Below, piece after piece: positions 42,118-51,821 of a DNA stretch of 64,000 nucleotides. This DNA comes from CAVQBJ01 sp963710725 (GTDB lineage: Bacteria; Actinomycetota; Thermoleophilia; Solirubrobacterales; Solirubrobacteraceae), in contig CAVQBJ010000008.1 of assembly GCA_963710725.1 (NCBI GenBank), positions 1,922,001 through 1,986,000 of the forward strand, in the 5' to 3' direction. A model generated the notes under the pieces. The model was not told the DNA's origin, searched no databases, and worked only from the letters and a program-made list of their open reading frames with translations. The translations under genes and the position numbers were made by a program. Positions within the stretch are counted from its first letter, which is position 1. The number at the start of each line of letters is the position of its first letter.

Positions 42118-43569
42118 TCATCCGTCCTCGCGCTGGCGCTTGGACGGGCCGCCCCGCTCGCGCCGGGGCAGCTCGACCACGTCGGCGAGGTCGGGGTCGC
42201 CGGACGTCTGGCCGGGCGTGGCGCCGGCCGCCGGCACCGGGCGGACTCCGGTGAGCGTCCCGTACATGGCCACCTGCGTCTGGATCACCTTCCCGATGCG
42301 GCGGATCCCCTCGCGGATCGCGCCCTCGTCGACGCCCGAGAAGTTGAGGCGCATCGAGGAGCCGCCGCGGCCGTCGAGGTAGGCGGCGCGACCGGGCACG
42401 AAGGCGACGCTCTCGGTCTGCAGGGCACGAGCGAGCAGGTCGGTCGTGTCGATGTAGTCGGGCAGCGTCACCCAGATGAACATGCCGCCCTGCGGCTCGG
42501 TCCACTGCGCCTCGGGCGGGAAGTGGGCCGCCAGCGCCTCGAGCATCGCGTCACGTCGCGAGTGGTAGAGCTCGCGCAGCGTCTCCACGTAGTCGCGCCA
42601 GTCGCACTGCGTGAAGTAGGAGGCGACGAACAGCTGGGTCATCGGCGAGGAGCACAGGTCGGCCCCCTGCTTGCCGAGGTTCAGCTTCGTCAGCACGGGG
42701 CCCGGGGCGACGGCCCAGCCGAGACGCAGGCCCGGCGAGAGGATCTTCGAGAACGTGCCGAGGTAGATCACGAAGTCCGAGGCGCCGCCGCGGCGGGCCG
42801 AGGAGGCGTCGAGCGAGTACAGCGTCGGCAGGGGATCGCCCTCGTAACGCAACAGTCCGTAGGGGTTGTCCTCGAGCACGAGCAGCTCGCGCTCGCGCGC
42901 GACCTGGACGAGGCGGCGGCGGCGGGGGAGCGACATCGTCACGCCGCCCGGGTTCTGGAAGTTGGGGATCGTGTAGATGAACTTCGGGCGGCGGCCATCG
43001 GCATCGAGCCGATCGAGCGTCGCCTCGAGCTCGTCGATCGGCATGCCGTCGGCGTCCATCTCGATCTGCACGACCTCGGCCTCGTAGGCCCCGAAGGACG
43101 GGACCGCGCCAGGATAGGTGGGCGCCTCGGCGACGACGACGTCACCGGGATCGAGTAGCGCCTTGCACACGAGATCGATGACCTGCTGCCCGCCGGTGGT
43201 GACGATCACGTCCTCGGCGTCGACGTCCGTGCCCTCGGCGGCCATCACCGCCGTGATGGCGTCCACGGTCGCGGCGATGCCCTCGGTCGGTCCGTACTGC
43301 AGGGCGCGGGCGGTCGACTCGACGGCGACCGTGGCCATCAGCTTGGCGAACAGCTCCGGAGGGAAGGTGGAGGTGTCGGGCAAGCCGCCGGCGAGCGAGA
43401 TCACGTCCGGTCGCTCGGTGATGGCCATCAGATCGCGCATCGCGGAGGACTTCATCGCGCGCGTGCGCGCGGCGAACAGCCGCTCGTAGCGTTCGAGCTC
43501 GCGCCCGCTGTGCCGCGAGCGCCGACCGACGCCGGGGGGCGGCGGTCCGGATCCGTCGGTGGGCGTCAT
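42118..43569 (-). CDS. PLP-dependent aminotransferase (LysN/2-aminoadipate type)
   Basis: The 483-aa fold-type I aminotransferase has the segment SLAGGLPDTSTFPPELF, TTGGQQVIDLVCKALLDPGD, the PLP-contact NPGG region and the Schiff-base lysine in YLGTFSKILSPGLRLGWA. It resembles the 2-aminoadipate/MocR-like aminotransferases, but the MocR DNA-binding domain is absent. The ATG at 43569 gives a roughly 40-residue Pro/Arg-rich extension. It is the neighbour of ddl on the same strand (22 bp). Confidence 0.88.
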   Translation of the reverse strand: MTPTDGSGPPPPGVGRRSRHSGRELERYERLFAARTRAMKSSAMRDLMAITERPDVISLAGGLPDTSTFPPELFAKLMATVAVESTARALQYGPTEGIAATVDAITAVMAAEGTDVDAEDVIVTTGGQQVIDLVCKALLDPGDVVVAEAPTYPGAVPSFGAYEAEVVQIEMDADGMPIDELEATLDRLDADGRRPKFIYTIPNFQNPGGVTMSLPRRRRLVQVARERELLVLEDNPYGLLRYEGDPLPTLYSLDASSARRGGASDFVIYLGTFSKILSPGLRLGWAVAPGPVLTKLNLGKQGADLCSSPMTQLFVASYFTQCDWRDYVETLRELYHSRRDAMLEALAAHFPPEAQWTEPQGGMFIWVTLPDYIDTTDLLARALQTESVAFVPGRAAYLDGRGGSSMRLNFSGVDEGAIREGIRRIGKVIQTQVAMYGTLTGVRPVPAAGATPGQTSGDPDLADVVELPRRERGGPSKRQREDG

Positions 43570-43698
43570 CCCTGCCGTGTTCGGCGCGCCCACGCGCGAC
43601 CCTGCGGATGCGTGGCGCGTTGCGCCCGGCGCCGTGCCGGGCGCGGCTCGGCACGCCCGGCGGGCGCGGACAGCCGCGGACGTCGGTCGTCTATCGTC

Positions 43699-44325
43699 AT
43701 GGCCCCTCGGACCGTAGCGCACAACATGCACCTCGTCTTCTACATCGGCCTCGGCGCCGGGCTGGCCATCGCCGCGGGCCTGCGCCCGTTCCTGCCCGCG
43801 CTGCTCGCGGGGGCGCTCGGCAGCGGTGACACGCTCGGGGTCGACTTCGCCCACAGCGGCTACGCGTTCCTGCAGTCCGGCGGCTGGCTGCTCGCCGTCA
43901 CCGTGGCCTTCGTGGCCAGCTACGCGATCCAGATCGCCGTCGGCCCGGAGCGCTTCGCGACGGGGCCGTTCGGTGCGGCGATAGGCGGGATCTCGATCGG
44001 CATCGGGGCGCTCCTGTTCGGAGCGACGCTGGCCGAGCACGGATACGCCGCGTGGCCCGGGTTCGTCGCCGGCGGCGGATGCGCGCTGCTCGCCGACACG
44101 GCGGTGCGCCCGGTGTTCACGCGCGCCCGGGTGCGCCTGCCCGACGCCGCGTCGCGGCACGCGCTCACGCTCTACGTCGACGCCGCCTCGCTGCTCGTGG
44201 CCGGACTCGTCGCCCTGCTGCACCCCCTCGGCTACGTCGCCGTCGCCCTCGCCGCCTGGTTGCTCGTCGGCAATCGCCGCCGGGCCGGCGAGAAGTACGC
44301 GGGCCTGCGGATCCTGCGCCGGTAG
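43699..44325 (+). CDS. DUF4126-like membrane protein
   Basis: The 208-aa protein has about five TM helices and a Gly/Ala-rich pattern (YIGLGAGLAIAAGLRPFLPA, then LLAGALGSGDTLGVDF) resembling DUF4126 proteins of unknown function. It is followed 6 bp later by the phosphodiesterase gene, so the two are probably one operon. The start may be the ATG at 43699 or the internal ATG at 43726. Confidence 0.65.
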   Translation: MAPRTVAHNMHLVFYIGLGAGLAIAAGLRPFLPALLAGALGSGDTLGVDFAHSGYAFLQSGGWLLAVTVAFVASYAIQIAVGPERFATGPFGAAIGGISIGIGALLFGATLAEHGYAAWPGFVAGGGCALLADTAVRPVFTRARVRLPDAASRHALTLYVDAASLLVAGLVALLHPLGYVAVALAAWLLVGNRRRAGEKYAGLRILRR

Positions 44326-44331
44326 CGGCCG

Positions 44332-45828
44332 ATGGAGCCCCCCACCGCGGCGTCGAAGCTCGTGCTGTGCGTCATCGACGGCCTCAAGCCGTCGATGCTC
44401 GAGCGCGCCGTCGCCGCCGGACGCGCGCCGACGCTGCGCGCGCTCATGCGCCGCGGCGTCTACGTCGACGACTGCGTGGCCGCGTTCCCGTCGGTGACGC
44501 CGGTGTGCGCCGCGACGATCGCCACCGGCGTCTGGCAGGACGAGCACCTGATCCCGTCGATGAACTGGTACCACCGCGGCGAGGATCGCTACGTCGAGTA
44601 CGGCTCGAGCCTGCGCGCCGCCCAGCGCTTCGGCTTCGCCCGCCAGCTCACCGACACGGTGTACAACATGAATCGCGCCCATCTGTCACCGGACACGCTC
44701 ACCGTGTTCGAGCGTCTCGACGACGCCGACGTCCGCACCGCCGGAACGACGTACCTCATGTACCGCGGACGTCACCTGCACGAGCCCCAGCGCGACACCG
44801 CGCTCACGCGCCTCGCGTCCCCGCTCGTGCGCTACCCGGTGCTCGGCCCGCGGGAGCTGTTCTACGCCGACGTGTTCTCCAGCCGGCGCACCGGCTGCCG
44901 TTCGCAGCTCGGCATGCCGGGCATCCGCGACCGCCACTCCGGATGCGTGGGGGCCTATCTGGTCGAGCACGACCTGTTCGACTTCCTGCTGCTGTCGCTG
45001 CCCGACAACGACTGGTACTCGCACAAGAACGGCCCCCACGCCCAGGTCGACTCGATCGCCGAGGCCGATCGCCAGCTCGCACGGGTGATGACGGCGAGCG
45101 GCAGCGTCGACGCCTTCCTGGCCGAGCATGCCGTGATCGTGATGGCCGACCACTCCCACACGCTCGTGGAGAGGACGGTCTCGCTCCATCGCGCCCTCGA
45201 GGAGTTCAAGGTGCTTCGACCGAACGACGGGAACCGCTCCGAGGCGACGATCGCCGTCTGCCCGGCACAACGCTCCGCGCTCGTATACGTGCTCGACGAG
45301 AGTCGCCGCGAGGAGCTGCTGCCGCGGATCGTGAAGCGCTCGCTCGAGCTCGAGGGCGTCGACCTCGCGATGTGGCTCGTGCGCGACGCGCACGGGGCGC
45401 CGGTGGAGGCCGTCGTGGCCCGGCCCGAGCAGGGCGAGCTGCGCTTCGCCCCGGGCGGTGACCTCGAGGACGGCTGCGGCGGGCACTGGAGCATCGAGGG
45501 GTCGCTGTCGGTCCTCGACGGCGAGGTGCGCGACGGGCGACTGCTCACCCCGGACTACCCGCACGCGCTCGCCCGCGCCTGGGCGGCGCTCGCCTGCCCG
45601 AGCTCGGGCGACGTGGCCCTCTCCTCCGGCCCCGCCTACGAGTTCCTCGACTGGGGCGGACAGGGCCACGTCGGGGGCGGCAGCCACGGGTCGCTGCACG
45701 CGAGCGACTCACTCGGGGCGCTGATCTTCTGCGGCGTCGGACCGCAGGGGCGCGAGGACCGCGAGCAATGGACGATCGCCGACGTGGCGCCGATCGTCGA
45801 GGCCCACTTCGGCGCGGGCGCGGGGTGA
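44332..45828 (+). CDS. Type I phosphodiesterase/nucleotide-pyrophosphatase-like enzyme
   Basis: The 498-aa protein has the alkaline-phosphatase-superfamily metal sites: VIDGLKPSMLERA (Asp), the nucleophile region FPSVTPVCAATIATG (Thr), LPDNDWYSHKNG (Asp, His), VMADHSHTLV (Asp, His) and GGGSHGSLHA (His). Such enzymes cleave phosphodiester or pyrophosphate bonds; the substrate is unknown. Its stop overlaps the next gene's GTG (GTGA). Confidence 0.88.
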   Translation: MEPPTAASKLVLCVIDGLKPSMLERAVAAGRAPTLRALMRRGVYVDDCVAAFPSVTPVCAATIATGVWQDEHLIPSMNWYHRGEDRYVEYGSSLRAAQRFGFARQLTDTVYNMNRAHLSPDTLTVFERLDDADVRTAGTTYLMYRGRHLHEPQRDTALTRLASPLVRYPVLGPRELFYADVFSSRRTGCRSQLGMPGIRDRHSGCVGAYLVEHDLFDFLLLSLPDNDWYSHKNGPHAQVDSIAEADRQLARVMTASGSVDAFLAEHAVIVMADHSHTLVERTVSLHRALEEFKVLRPNDGNRSEATIAVCPAQRSALVYVLDESRREELLPRIVKRSLELEGVDLAMWLVRDAHGAPVEAVVARPEQGELRFAPGGDLEDGCGGHWSIEGSLSVLDGEVRDGRLLTPDYPHALARAWAALACPSSGDVALSSGPAYEFLDWGGQGHVGGGSHGSLHASDSLGALIFCGVGPQGREDREQWTIADVAPIVEAHFGAGAG

Positions 45829-47588
45829 GCGCCCGCCCGCGCGACCGGACGCTCCTGCGGCGCATGGCCGTCGCCATGCTGGCCGCGGTCGCCGCGCTCG
45901 TGCTCGCCGCCGCGGTCCCGGCCGGGGGTCCGATCGCCGCCGCGGCCGCGTTCACCGTCCTGCCCCAGGCGGATAACAGCACACCCGAGCTCGAGCCCGA
46001 CTCGACGCTTCCCCCCCCGGCGCACCGCCTCAGCTCCGATCAGGTGCAGGCGATCGCGGGACGGTTGCCGGCGATCCGTGCGCTCGCGGCGCGGTACCCC
46101 GGCTCCTACACCGTCGCCTACCTGAAGGGCGCCGACCGCTGGCAGGTCAGCACCTTCTCGCGCGACGGGCGCACCGAGCTCGGCCAGATCCTCATCGCCG
46201 ACCGGACCGGACGGGTGCTCGAGGAGTGGACCGGATTCCAGGTCGCCTGGACGATGGCGCGCGGCTACCCGGGGGCGTTCGGGCGCAGCGTGAACGCGCT
46301 GTACGTGTGGATCCCGCTGCTCCTGCTGTTCTGCTTTCCGTTCGTCGACTGGCGACACCCGCGCCGCCTGCTGCACCTCGACCTGCTCGCGCTGTGCTCG
46401 TTCTCGATCTCGCTCGCCTTCTTCAACCACGCCGACATCGGCCTGTCGGTCCCGCTCGTCTATCCGCCGCTCATCTACCTGCTCGTGCGCATGCTCGTGA
46501 TCGCCCGCCCGGGACGGCGTGGGCCCGCGCCGGCGCCGACCGAGCGCCTGCACCTCAACCTGTCCCCGTACTGGCTGCTGGTCGCGATCGTCTTCCTCGT
46601 CGGCTTTCGCGTCGCGCTCAACATGGTCAACGGCAACGTCATCGATGTCGGCTACGCCGGTGTGATCGGCGCCCACCGCATCACACACGGCGAGCCGCTG
46701 TACGGCGACTGGCCGGCGAGCAACGCCCACGGCGACACCTACGGCCCGGTCAGCTACGAGGCGTACGTGCCCTTCGTCGCCCTCTTCGGCTGGAGCGGGC
46801 GCTGGGACGACCTGCCCGCCGCGCACGCCGCGTCGATCGTCTTCGACCTGCTCGCGCTCGTGCTCTGCTTCCTGCTCGGACGGCGCGTGCGCGGGCCGAC
46901 GCTCGGCGTCGCGCTCGCCTTCGCCTGGGCGGCGAACCCCTTCACCCTGTACGCGCTCGAGTCCGACACGAACGACGCGCTCGTCGCCGTGCTCGTGCTG
47001 GCCGCGGTGCTCGTGGCCAGCGGACGCCGCGAGCGCGAGGCGGCCCGCGGCGCGCTCGCCGCGCTCGCCGCCCTGACGAAGTTCGCGCCGCTCGCACTCG
47101 CCCCGCTGCTCGCCACCCACGGGCTGTCGGGCCCGCCGCGCCACCGTGCGCTCGCCGTCCTGCGCTTCGCGCTCGCCTTCCTGGTCGTCGCGGCGGTGGT
47201 CAGCATCCCGGCGTTCACGCACAGCTCGCCGTACCGCCTCTGGGAGGACACGCTCGTGTACCAGGCCAACCGTGGGTCCCCGTTCTCGGTGTGGGGCCTG
47301 TATGGCGGGCTCGGGCCGCTGCAGGCACTCGTCGAGGCGGCGGCGGTCGCCCTTGCCGTCGGGCTGGCGCTTGTGCCGCGCCGCCCGGATGCGGTCGGCC
47401 TGGCGGCTGCGGCCGCGGCGATCCTGCTCGCGCTGCAGCTCGGCGTCGACCACTGGTTCTACCTCTATATCCCGTGGTTCGCGCCGCTGGTGATGCTTGC
47501 GCTGCTCGGGCGCTACGCGCCGGCGGAGGCGGTCACGCCGGTCGCGGCATCAGCACCTGCTCGATCGAGTCGGCTCGCCGCCGCGTAG
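45825..47588 (+). CDS. GT-C-type membrane glycosyltransferase with PepSY-like N-terminal domain
   Basis: The 587-aa protein has an N-terminal TM or signal and a soluble domain (about 60-160: LSSDQVQAIAGRLPAIRALA, YTVAYLKGADRWQV) that resembles a PepSY fold. A roughly ten-helix GT-C/GT87-like module follows, with conserved acidic and aromatic loops (NGNVIDVGYAGVIGAHRITH, PVSYEAYVPFVALFGW). It would add sugars from a polyprenyl carrier outside the membrane. It is translationally coupled to the phosphodiesterase and converges with ymdB, overlapping it by 56 nt. Confidence 0.72.
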   Translation: MSARPRDRTLLRRMAVAMLAAVAALVLAAAVPAGGPIAAAAAFTVLPQADNSTPELEPDSTLPPPAHRLSSDQVQAIAGRLPAIRALAARYPGSYTVAYLKGADRWQVSTFSRDGRTELGQILIADRTGRVLEEWTGFQVAWTMARGYPGAFGRSVNALYVWIPLLLLFCFPFVDWRHPRRLLHLDLLALCSFSISLAFFNHADIGLSVPLVYPPLIYLLVRMLVIARPGRRGPAPAPTERLHLNLSPYWLLVAIVFLVGFRVALNMVNGNVIDVGYAGVIGAHRITHGEPLYGDWPASNAHGDTYGPVSYEAYVPFVALFGWSGRWDDLPAAHAASIVFDLLALVLCFLLGRRVRGPTLGVALAFAWAANPFTLYALESDTNDALVAVLVLAAVLVASGRREREAARGALAALAALTKFAPLALAPLLATHGLSGPPRHRALAVLRFALAFLVVAAVVSIPAFTHSSPYRLWEDTLVYQANRGSPFSVWGLYGGLGPLQALVEAAAVALAVGLALVPRRPDAVGLAAAAAAILLALQLGVDHWFYLYIPWFAPLVMLALLGRYAPAEAVTPVAASAPARSSRLAAA

Positions 47589-48351
47589 TGGCGCGGACGA
47601 CGACGCCCATCAGCCACGGATCGTCCTCGGACGTCTCGAATCGCACCGGCATGTTCGTCAGCATCGCCTGGATCGCCTGGTCGCGCTTGACCCCGATGAC
47701 CCCACCGCGGGCGCCGGTCATGCCGACGTCGGTGATGTAGGCGGTCCCCCCGGGCAGGACGCGCGCGTCGGCGGTGGGCACGTGCGTGTGCGTGCCGACG
47801 ACGGCGGTGACGCGGCCGTCGAGGTGCCAGCCGAGGCCGACCTTCTCGCTCGTGGCCTCGGCGTGCATGTCGACGAGCACGTGATCGGCGGTGCGGCACT
47901 CGCCGAGCGCGACCTCGATCTCGGTGAACGCCGGGCGCCCCGCGCGCAGATACAGGTTGCCGCTCAGGTTGATGACGGCGAGGCTGACGCCGTCGCGCGT
48001 GACCGTGCACACGCCATGGCCCGGCTGGCTGCGCAGGTAGTTGGCCGGGCGCAGGATGCGCTGCTCGCTGTTGAGATAGGGGTAGATCTCCCTACGGTGG
48101 TACGTGTGGTTGCCGAGCGTGATGACATCGACCCCGGCGGCGAACAGCTCGTCGGCGTTCTTCGGCGTGATGCCGATGCCGCCGGCCGCGTTCTCGCCGT
48201 TGACCACCACGAACGTCGGCTCGAAGCGCTCGCGAAGCACGGGCAGGCTGCGGATGAGCGTGCGCCGGCCGACGCCGCCGACGAGGTCCCCGACGAACAG
48301 GATCGTCGCCGGAGCGGGCGTACCGTCCGGGGTCGCCTGCGGCTCAGCCAT
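47533..48351 (-). CDS. ymdB: YmdB-family metallophosphoesterase
   Basis: The 272-aa protein matches the YmdB (TIGR00282) family of dinuclear-metal phosphodiesterases. It has FVGDLVGGVGRRTL, VVNGENAAGGIGITPKNADE, LGNHTYHRREIYPYL, and the histidines in VLVDMHAEATSEKVGLGWHL and VVGTHTHVPTADARVLPGGT. Family members hydrolyse cyclic nucleotides or RNA phosphodiesters and regulate biofilm/colony behaviour in Bacillus. It is divergent from the AI-2E transporter gene (44 bp) and overlaps the preceding convergent gene. Confidence 0.94.
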   Translation of the reverse strand: MAEPQATPDGTPAPATILFVGDLVGGVGRRTLIRSLPVLRERFEPTFVVVNGENAAGGIGITPKNADELFAAGVDVITLGNHTYHRREIYPYLNSEQRILRPANYLRSQPGHGVCTVTRDGVSLAVINLSGNLYLRAGRPAFTEIEVALGECRTADHVLVDMHAEATSEKVGLGWHLDGRVTAVVGTHTHVPTADARVLPGGTAYITDVGMTGARGGVIGVKRDQAIQAMLTNMPVRFETSEDDPWLMGVVVRATTRRRADSIEQVLMPRPA

Positions 48352-48395
48352 ACTTCGCCCATGATGGGACGGCTCGCGAGCCCCGGGGACGCGCC

Positions 48396-49673
48396 GTGAG
48401 GGAGGAGCGCGCCAGTGCCGCGCCCGTCACGCCGCTCGAGGCGTCCGGCGAGCCCCAGCCGCCGACGGACGAGGTCCTCGCCGGCGAGGCGGCGGAGACG
48501 CGCGAGCAGCTGCCGACCGCCGAGGAGCGGGAGATCACCGACGACGCCGATGCCGCCGCGGCCACGCCGGTCCCGCGCGTCGTCGTGCCCCGATGGGTGC
48601 AGCTCGTCGTCCTGCCGATCCTGCTGCTCGTCCCGTGGGTCGTCATCCAGGTCGCCGGCAAGGTGCTCCTCATCTTCCTCATCGCCGGCATCATCGCGCT
48701 CGTGCTCAACCCGGTCGTCGCGCTCGTGCATCGCTCGCGCGTGCCCCGCGGGTTGGCGGTGTTCATCGTCTACCTGCTGTTCTTCCTCGTCGTCGCCGGC
48801 ATCGGCGTGCTGCTGGCGAACCCTATCTCCAACCAGGTGACCGCCTTCTCGCACAACCTGCCGCACATCGTCGATCACGCGAACAAGACGCTCGCCGACT
48901 TCCAGAGGACGCTCAACCGCAACGGCGTGCACGTCACCTTCATCAAGCAGGGCACGACGGCGCTGCAGACCCTGCAGGACAAGGTGAGCAAGGCGGCCGG
49001 CTCGCTCGTGTCCTTCGGCGGCGGGCTGCTCACGAAGGTCGTCACGACGAGCTTCGACATCGTGATCGTGTTCGTGCTGTCGATCTACATGCTCGTCTAC
49101 GGCCCGCACATCGGCGAGCTGGCGCGGCGGCTCATGCCATCGGGCGACGGCACGTCGGCGGACGACTACCCGACGCTCGTCCAGCACGCCGTCTCCAGCT
49201 ACGTGCGCGGGCAGCTCGCGTTCAGCGTCGTCATGGGCACCACGGCGGGCGTCGCGCTCTACATCTTCGGCCTCGTGGGGATCTTCCCGCCCGGCAAGAC
49301 CTACGCCGTCGCGTTCGGCGCGTTCTTCGGCGTGATGGAGTTCGTGCCCTACATCGGCCCGTTTCTCGGCGCGCTGCCGCCGATCCTCGTGGCGCTGTTC
49401 ACCGACCCGATCACGGCGCTGTGGGTCGCCCTGCTGTTCCTCGGCCTGCAGCAGCTCGAGGGCCACATCGTCGCTCCCCAGATCTTCAGCCACTCGCTGC
49501 GCATCAACCCGCTGCTGGTGATCTTCGCGCTGCTGCTCGGCCAGCACATCGACGGGATCGTGGGCGCGCTCATCGCGCTGCCGAGCATCGCCGTCGTGCG
49601 CGAGACCGTCATCTACCTCAACCGCCACCTCAGCTTGGAGTCCTGGGAAAAGGGACCAGGTCCCCTGCTGTGA
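48396..49673 (+). CDS. AI-2E family transporter
   Basis: The 425-aa protein has a roughly 60-residue charged N terminus. Seven to eight TM helices follow, with the AI-2E/PerM family patterns PISNQVTAFSHNLPHIVDHA, GVMEFVPYIGPFLGALPPIL and HIVAPQIFSHSLRINPLLVI. Members export small molecules or ions. Autoinducer-2 export is demonstrated only for a few, so the substrate is not known here. The GTG start is 44 bp from ymdB. The stop overlaps the ABC ATPase GTG. Confidence 0.9.
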   Translation: MREERASAAPVTPLEASGEPQPPTDEVLAGEAAETREQLPTAEEREITDDADAAAATPVPRVVVPRWVQLVVLPILLLVPWVVIQVAGKVLLIFLIAGIIALVLNPVVALVHRSRVPRGLAVFIVYLLFFLVVAGIGVLLANPISNQVTAFSHNLPHIVDHANKTLADFQRTLNRNGVHVTFIKQGTTALQTLQDKVSKAAGSLVSFGGGLLTKVVTTSFDIVIVFVLSIYMLVYGPHIGELARRLMPSGDGTSADDYPTLVQHAVSSYVRGQLAFSVVMGTTAGVALYIFGLVGIFPPGKTYAVAFGAFFGVMEFVPYIGPFLGALPPILVALFTDPITALWVALLFLGLQQLEGHIVAPQIFSHSLRINPLLVIFALLLGQHIDGIVGALIALPSIAVVRETVIYLNRHLSLESWEKGPGPLL

Positions 49674-50446
49674 GTGAGATCGACCCGGCGAGTCGGCCCG
49701 GGGTGGCGTCCGCTGCGGGAACGGCCGGCTCACCGGCGCGCGAGGTCGTGCTCGTCGCCGACGGCGTGGCCAAGCGCTACGGCGATCGCGAGGCGCTGCG
49801 CCCGCTGCACCTCGAGCTGCGCGCCGGCGAGCTGACCGCGCTCATCGGGCCCAACGGCGCCGGCAAGACGACGCTGCTGTCGATCCTGGCCCGGGCGATC
49901 GGGGCGACCGCGGGCACCGTCAGCCGCCCGGCGCGCGAGGTCGGCTGGGTGCCCCAGCAGACGGCGCTCTACGCGCGCCTGACCGTGGCCGAGAACCTGC
50001 GGCTGTTCGCGCGCCTGGAACGCGTCGGCGATCCGCAGGCGACCGTCGCGCGCATGCTCGAGCAGACCGATCTGGCCGACCGCGCCGGCGATGAGCTGTC
50101 GCGCCTGTCGGGCGGCAACCGCCAGCGCGTGAACATCGCCATCGGGCTGCTCGCCGACCCACCCGTGCTGCTGCTCGACGAGCCGTCGGCCGCCCTGGAC
50201 CCGCGCCAGCGCGAGCGACTGTGGCGGTTCGTCCTGTCGCTCGTACGGGGCGGCACGAGCGTCGTGTTCTCGACGCACGAGGTCGCCGAGGCGGAGCGCT
50301 ACGCCGACCGCGTGCTCGTGCTCGCCGACGGGGAGCTGCTGTTCGACGGATCGGCCGACGGGCTCGCCGGTCAGACGCGGCGCACCGGCGACCACCGTGA
50401 CCTCGAGGCCGCCTTCGTCGCCTTCCTGGCCGAGCGGGGGCACTGA
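49670..50446 (+). CDS. ABC transporter ATPase
   Basis: The 258-aa protein is a single ABC ATPase with Walker A LIGPNGAGKTTLLSIL, Q-loop region VPQQTALYARL, signature LSGGNRQRVNIAIGLLADPP and Walker B VLLLDEPSAALDPRQ. H-loop FSTHEVAEAERYADRV follows. It pairs with the next gene, an ABC-2 permease, and overlaps both neighbours. The substrate is unknown. An ABC-2 partner suggests export. Confidence 0.93.
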   Translation: MSEIDPASRPGVASAAGTAGSPAREVVLVADGVAKRYGDREALRPLHLELRAGELTALIGPNGAGKTTLLSILARAIGATAGTVSRPAREVGWVPQQTALYARLTVAENLRLFARLERVGDPQATVARMLEQTDLADRAGDELSRLSGGNRQRVNIAIGLLADPPVLLLDEPSAALDPRQRERLWRFVLSLVRGGTSVVFSTHEVAEAERYADRVLVLADGELLFDGSADGLAGQTRRTGDHRDLEAAFVAFLAERGH

Positions 50447-51786
50447 TGCGGCCCGTGCGCTGGCTGCTGCTCAAGGACATGCAGATCCTGCGCCGCTCGC
50501 CGATGCTGGTCGGGCTGCTGATCGTCTACCCGATCGCCATCTCGCTGCTCATCGGCCTCGCGCTGTCGCGCGGGCCGGCCAAGCCGCGGGTGGCGATCGC
50601 CAACCTCGTCCCCGCCGGACAGACGATCAACATCGGCAGCGAGCACATCGATATCGACCAGTACGCGTCGCATCTCTATCAGGACATCGTTCCCGTGCCC
50701 GTCGCGACGCGCGCCGAGGCGGTCGACAAGGTCCGCTCCGGCGACGTGCTCGCCGCGCTGGTCATCCCGGCCGACATCGTGCAGAAGCTCTCCTCGGGCC
50801 TCCAGCAGGCCGACGTCGAGGTCATCTACAACGGCGACGCGCTGACGGCGTCCTACGTGCAGTCGACGATCAACGGAGCGCTCGGGCAGGCCAACGCCGC
50901 GCTCTCCAGCAAGCTGGAGACCGTGGCCGCGCAGTACATCGACCTCCTGCTGAGCGGCGGCCAGCTGCAGGCGTTCGGCAACGACATCAACATCCTCGGC
51001 CTCGAGCGGGCGAAGGCGGTGCTCGACGGGGTCCTCGCGCGCACCGCGAACCCCGCCGACCGCGCCGGGCTCGCGCAGGTCGACAACTTCGCCTCGCTCG
51101 CCGTGGCCAACCTCGGCCTCAGCAAGGATGTCCTGGCCAGCGTCGGGCAGCCGGTCCGCCTGCACGAGACCTCGCTGGCCGGTCGGCGCACCCCGCTCGA
51201 CACGTTCGCGGTCGCGGTGGCGGTGAGCGTGTCGCTCATGTTCGTGTGCGTGCTGCTCGCCGCCGGGGCGCTCGCGCTGGAGCGCGAGGAGAACACCTTC
51301 CCGCGGCTGGTGCGCGGTCTCGTCTCGCCGGACGCGCTGATCTTCGAGAAGGTGCTGCTCGCCGCGGCCTGCGCCTGGGCGGTCAGCGCGGCGATGCTCG
51401 CCGGGATCGGCGCGTTCGTGGGGCTCGACTACGGGCGGGTGGGGCAGTGGCTCGTGGGACTGGCGGGCGGCGCGCTCGCCTTCGGCGCGCTCGGGGTGGC
51501 GATCGGAGCGATCACGCGGGAGGTGCGGGCCGCGTCGCTGCTGGCGATCCTGCTCTCGCTGCCGCTCGCCTTCCTCGCGCTCGTCCCCAGTGGGGCGGTG
51601 GCGAGCGGGCTGTACGACGTCATCCGAGTGGTCTGCGCGGTGTTCCCCTTCAAGCCGACGCTCGAGGCGATGGACGCCGCGATCAACGGCAGCTCGCCGT
51701 CGCTCGGGGCCTCGCTTGCGCACCTGCTGGCGGTCGGGGTGGGGTTCGCGGCGCTCGCGCGGGTGGCGCTGCGGCGGTTCGCGTAG
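50446..51786 (+). CDS. ABC-2 type permease
   Basis: The 446-aa permease has one TM at the N terminus (LVGLLIVYPIAISLLIGLAL), a large extracytoplasmic loop of about 200 residues, and five TM helices near the C terminus (SLMFVCVLLAAGALALERE, then SLLAILLSLPLAFLALVPSG). This is the ABC-2/YhgE-like layout. It starts at the last base of the ATPase gene (TGATG). It probably exports a lipid, peptide or drug; the substrate is unknown. Confidence 0.88.
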   Translation: MRPVRWLLLKDMQILRRSPMLVGLLIVYPIAISLLIGLALSRGPAKPRVAIANLVPAGQTINIGSEHIDIDQYASHLYQDIVPVPVATRAEAVDKVRSGDVLAALVIPADIVQKLSSGLQQADVEVIYNGDALTASYVQSTINGALGQANAALSSKLETVAAQYIDLLLSGGQLQAFGNDINILGLERAKAVLDGVLARTANPADRAGLAQVDNFASLAVANLGLSKDVLASVGQPVRLHETSLAGRRTPLDTFAVAVAVSVSLMFVCVLLAAGALALEREENTFPRLVRGLVSPDALIFEKVLLAAACAWAVSAAMLAGIGAFVGLDYGRVGQWLVGLAGGALAFGALGVAIGAITREVRAASLLAILLSLPLAFLALVPSGAVASGLYDVIRVVCAVFPFKPTLEAMDAAINGSSPSLGASLAHLLAVGVGFAALARVALRRFA

Positions 51787-51821
51787 GGGTCGCGGCGCGC
51801 CCCGGCGGGGCGCCCGGGGCC

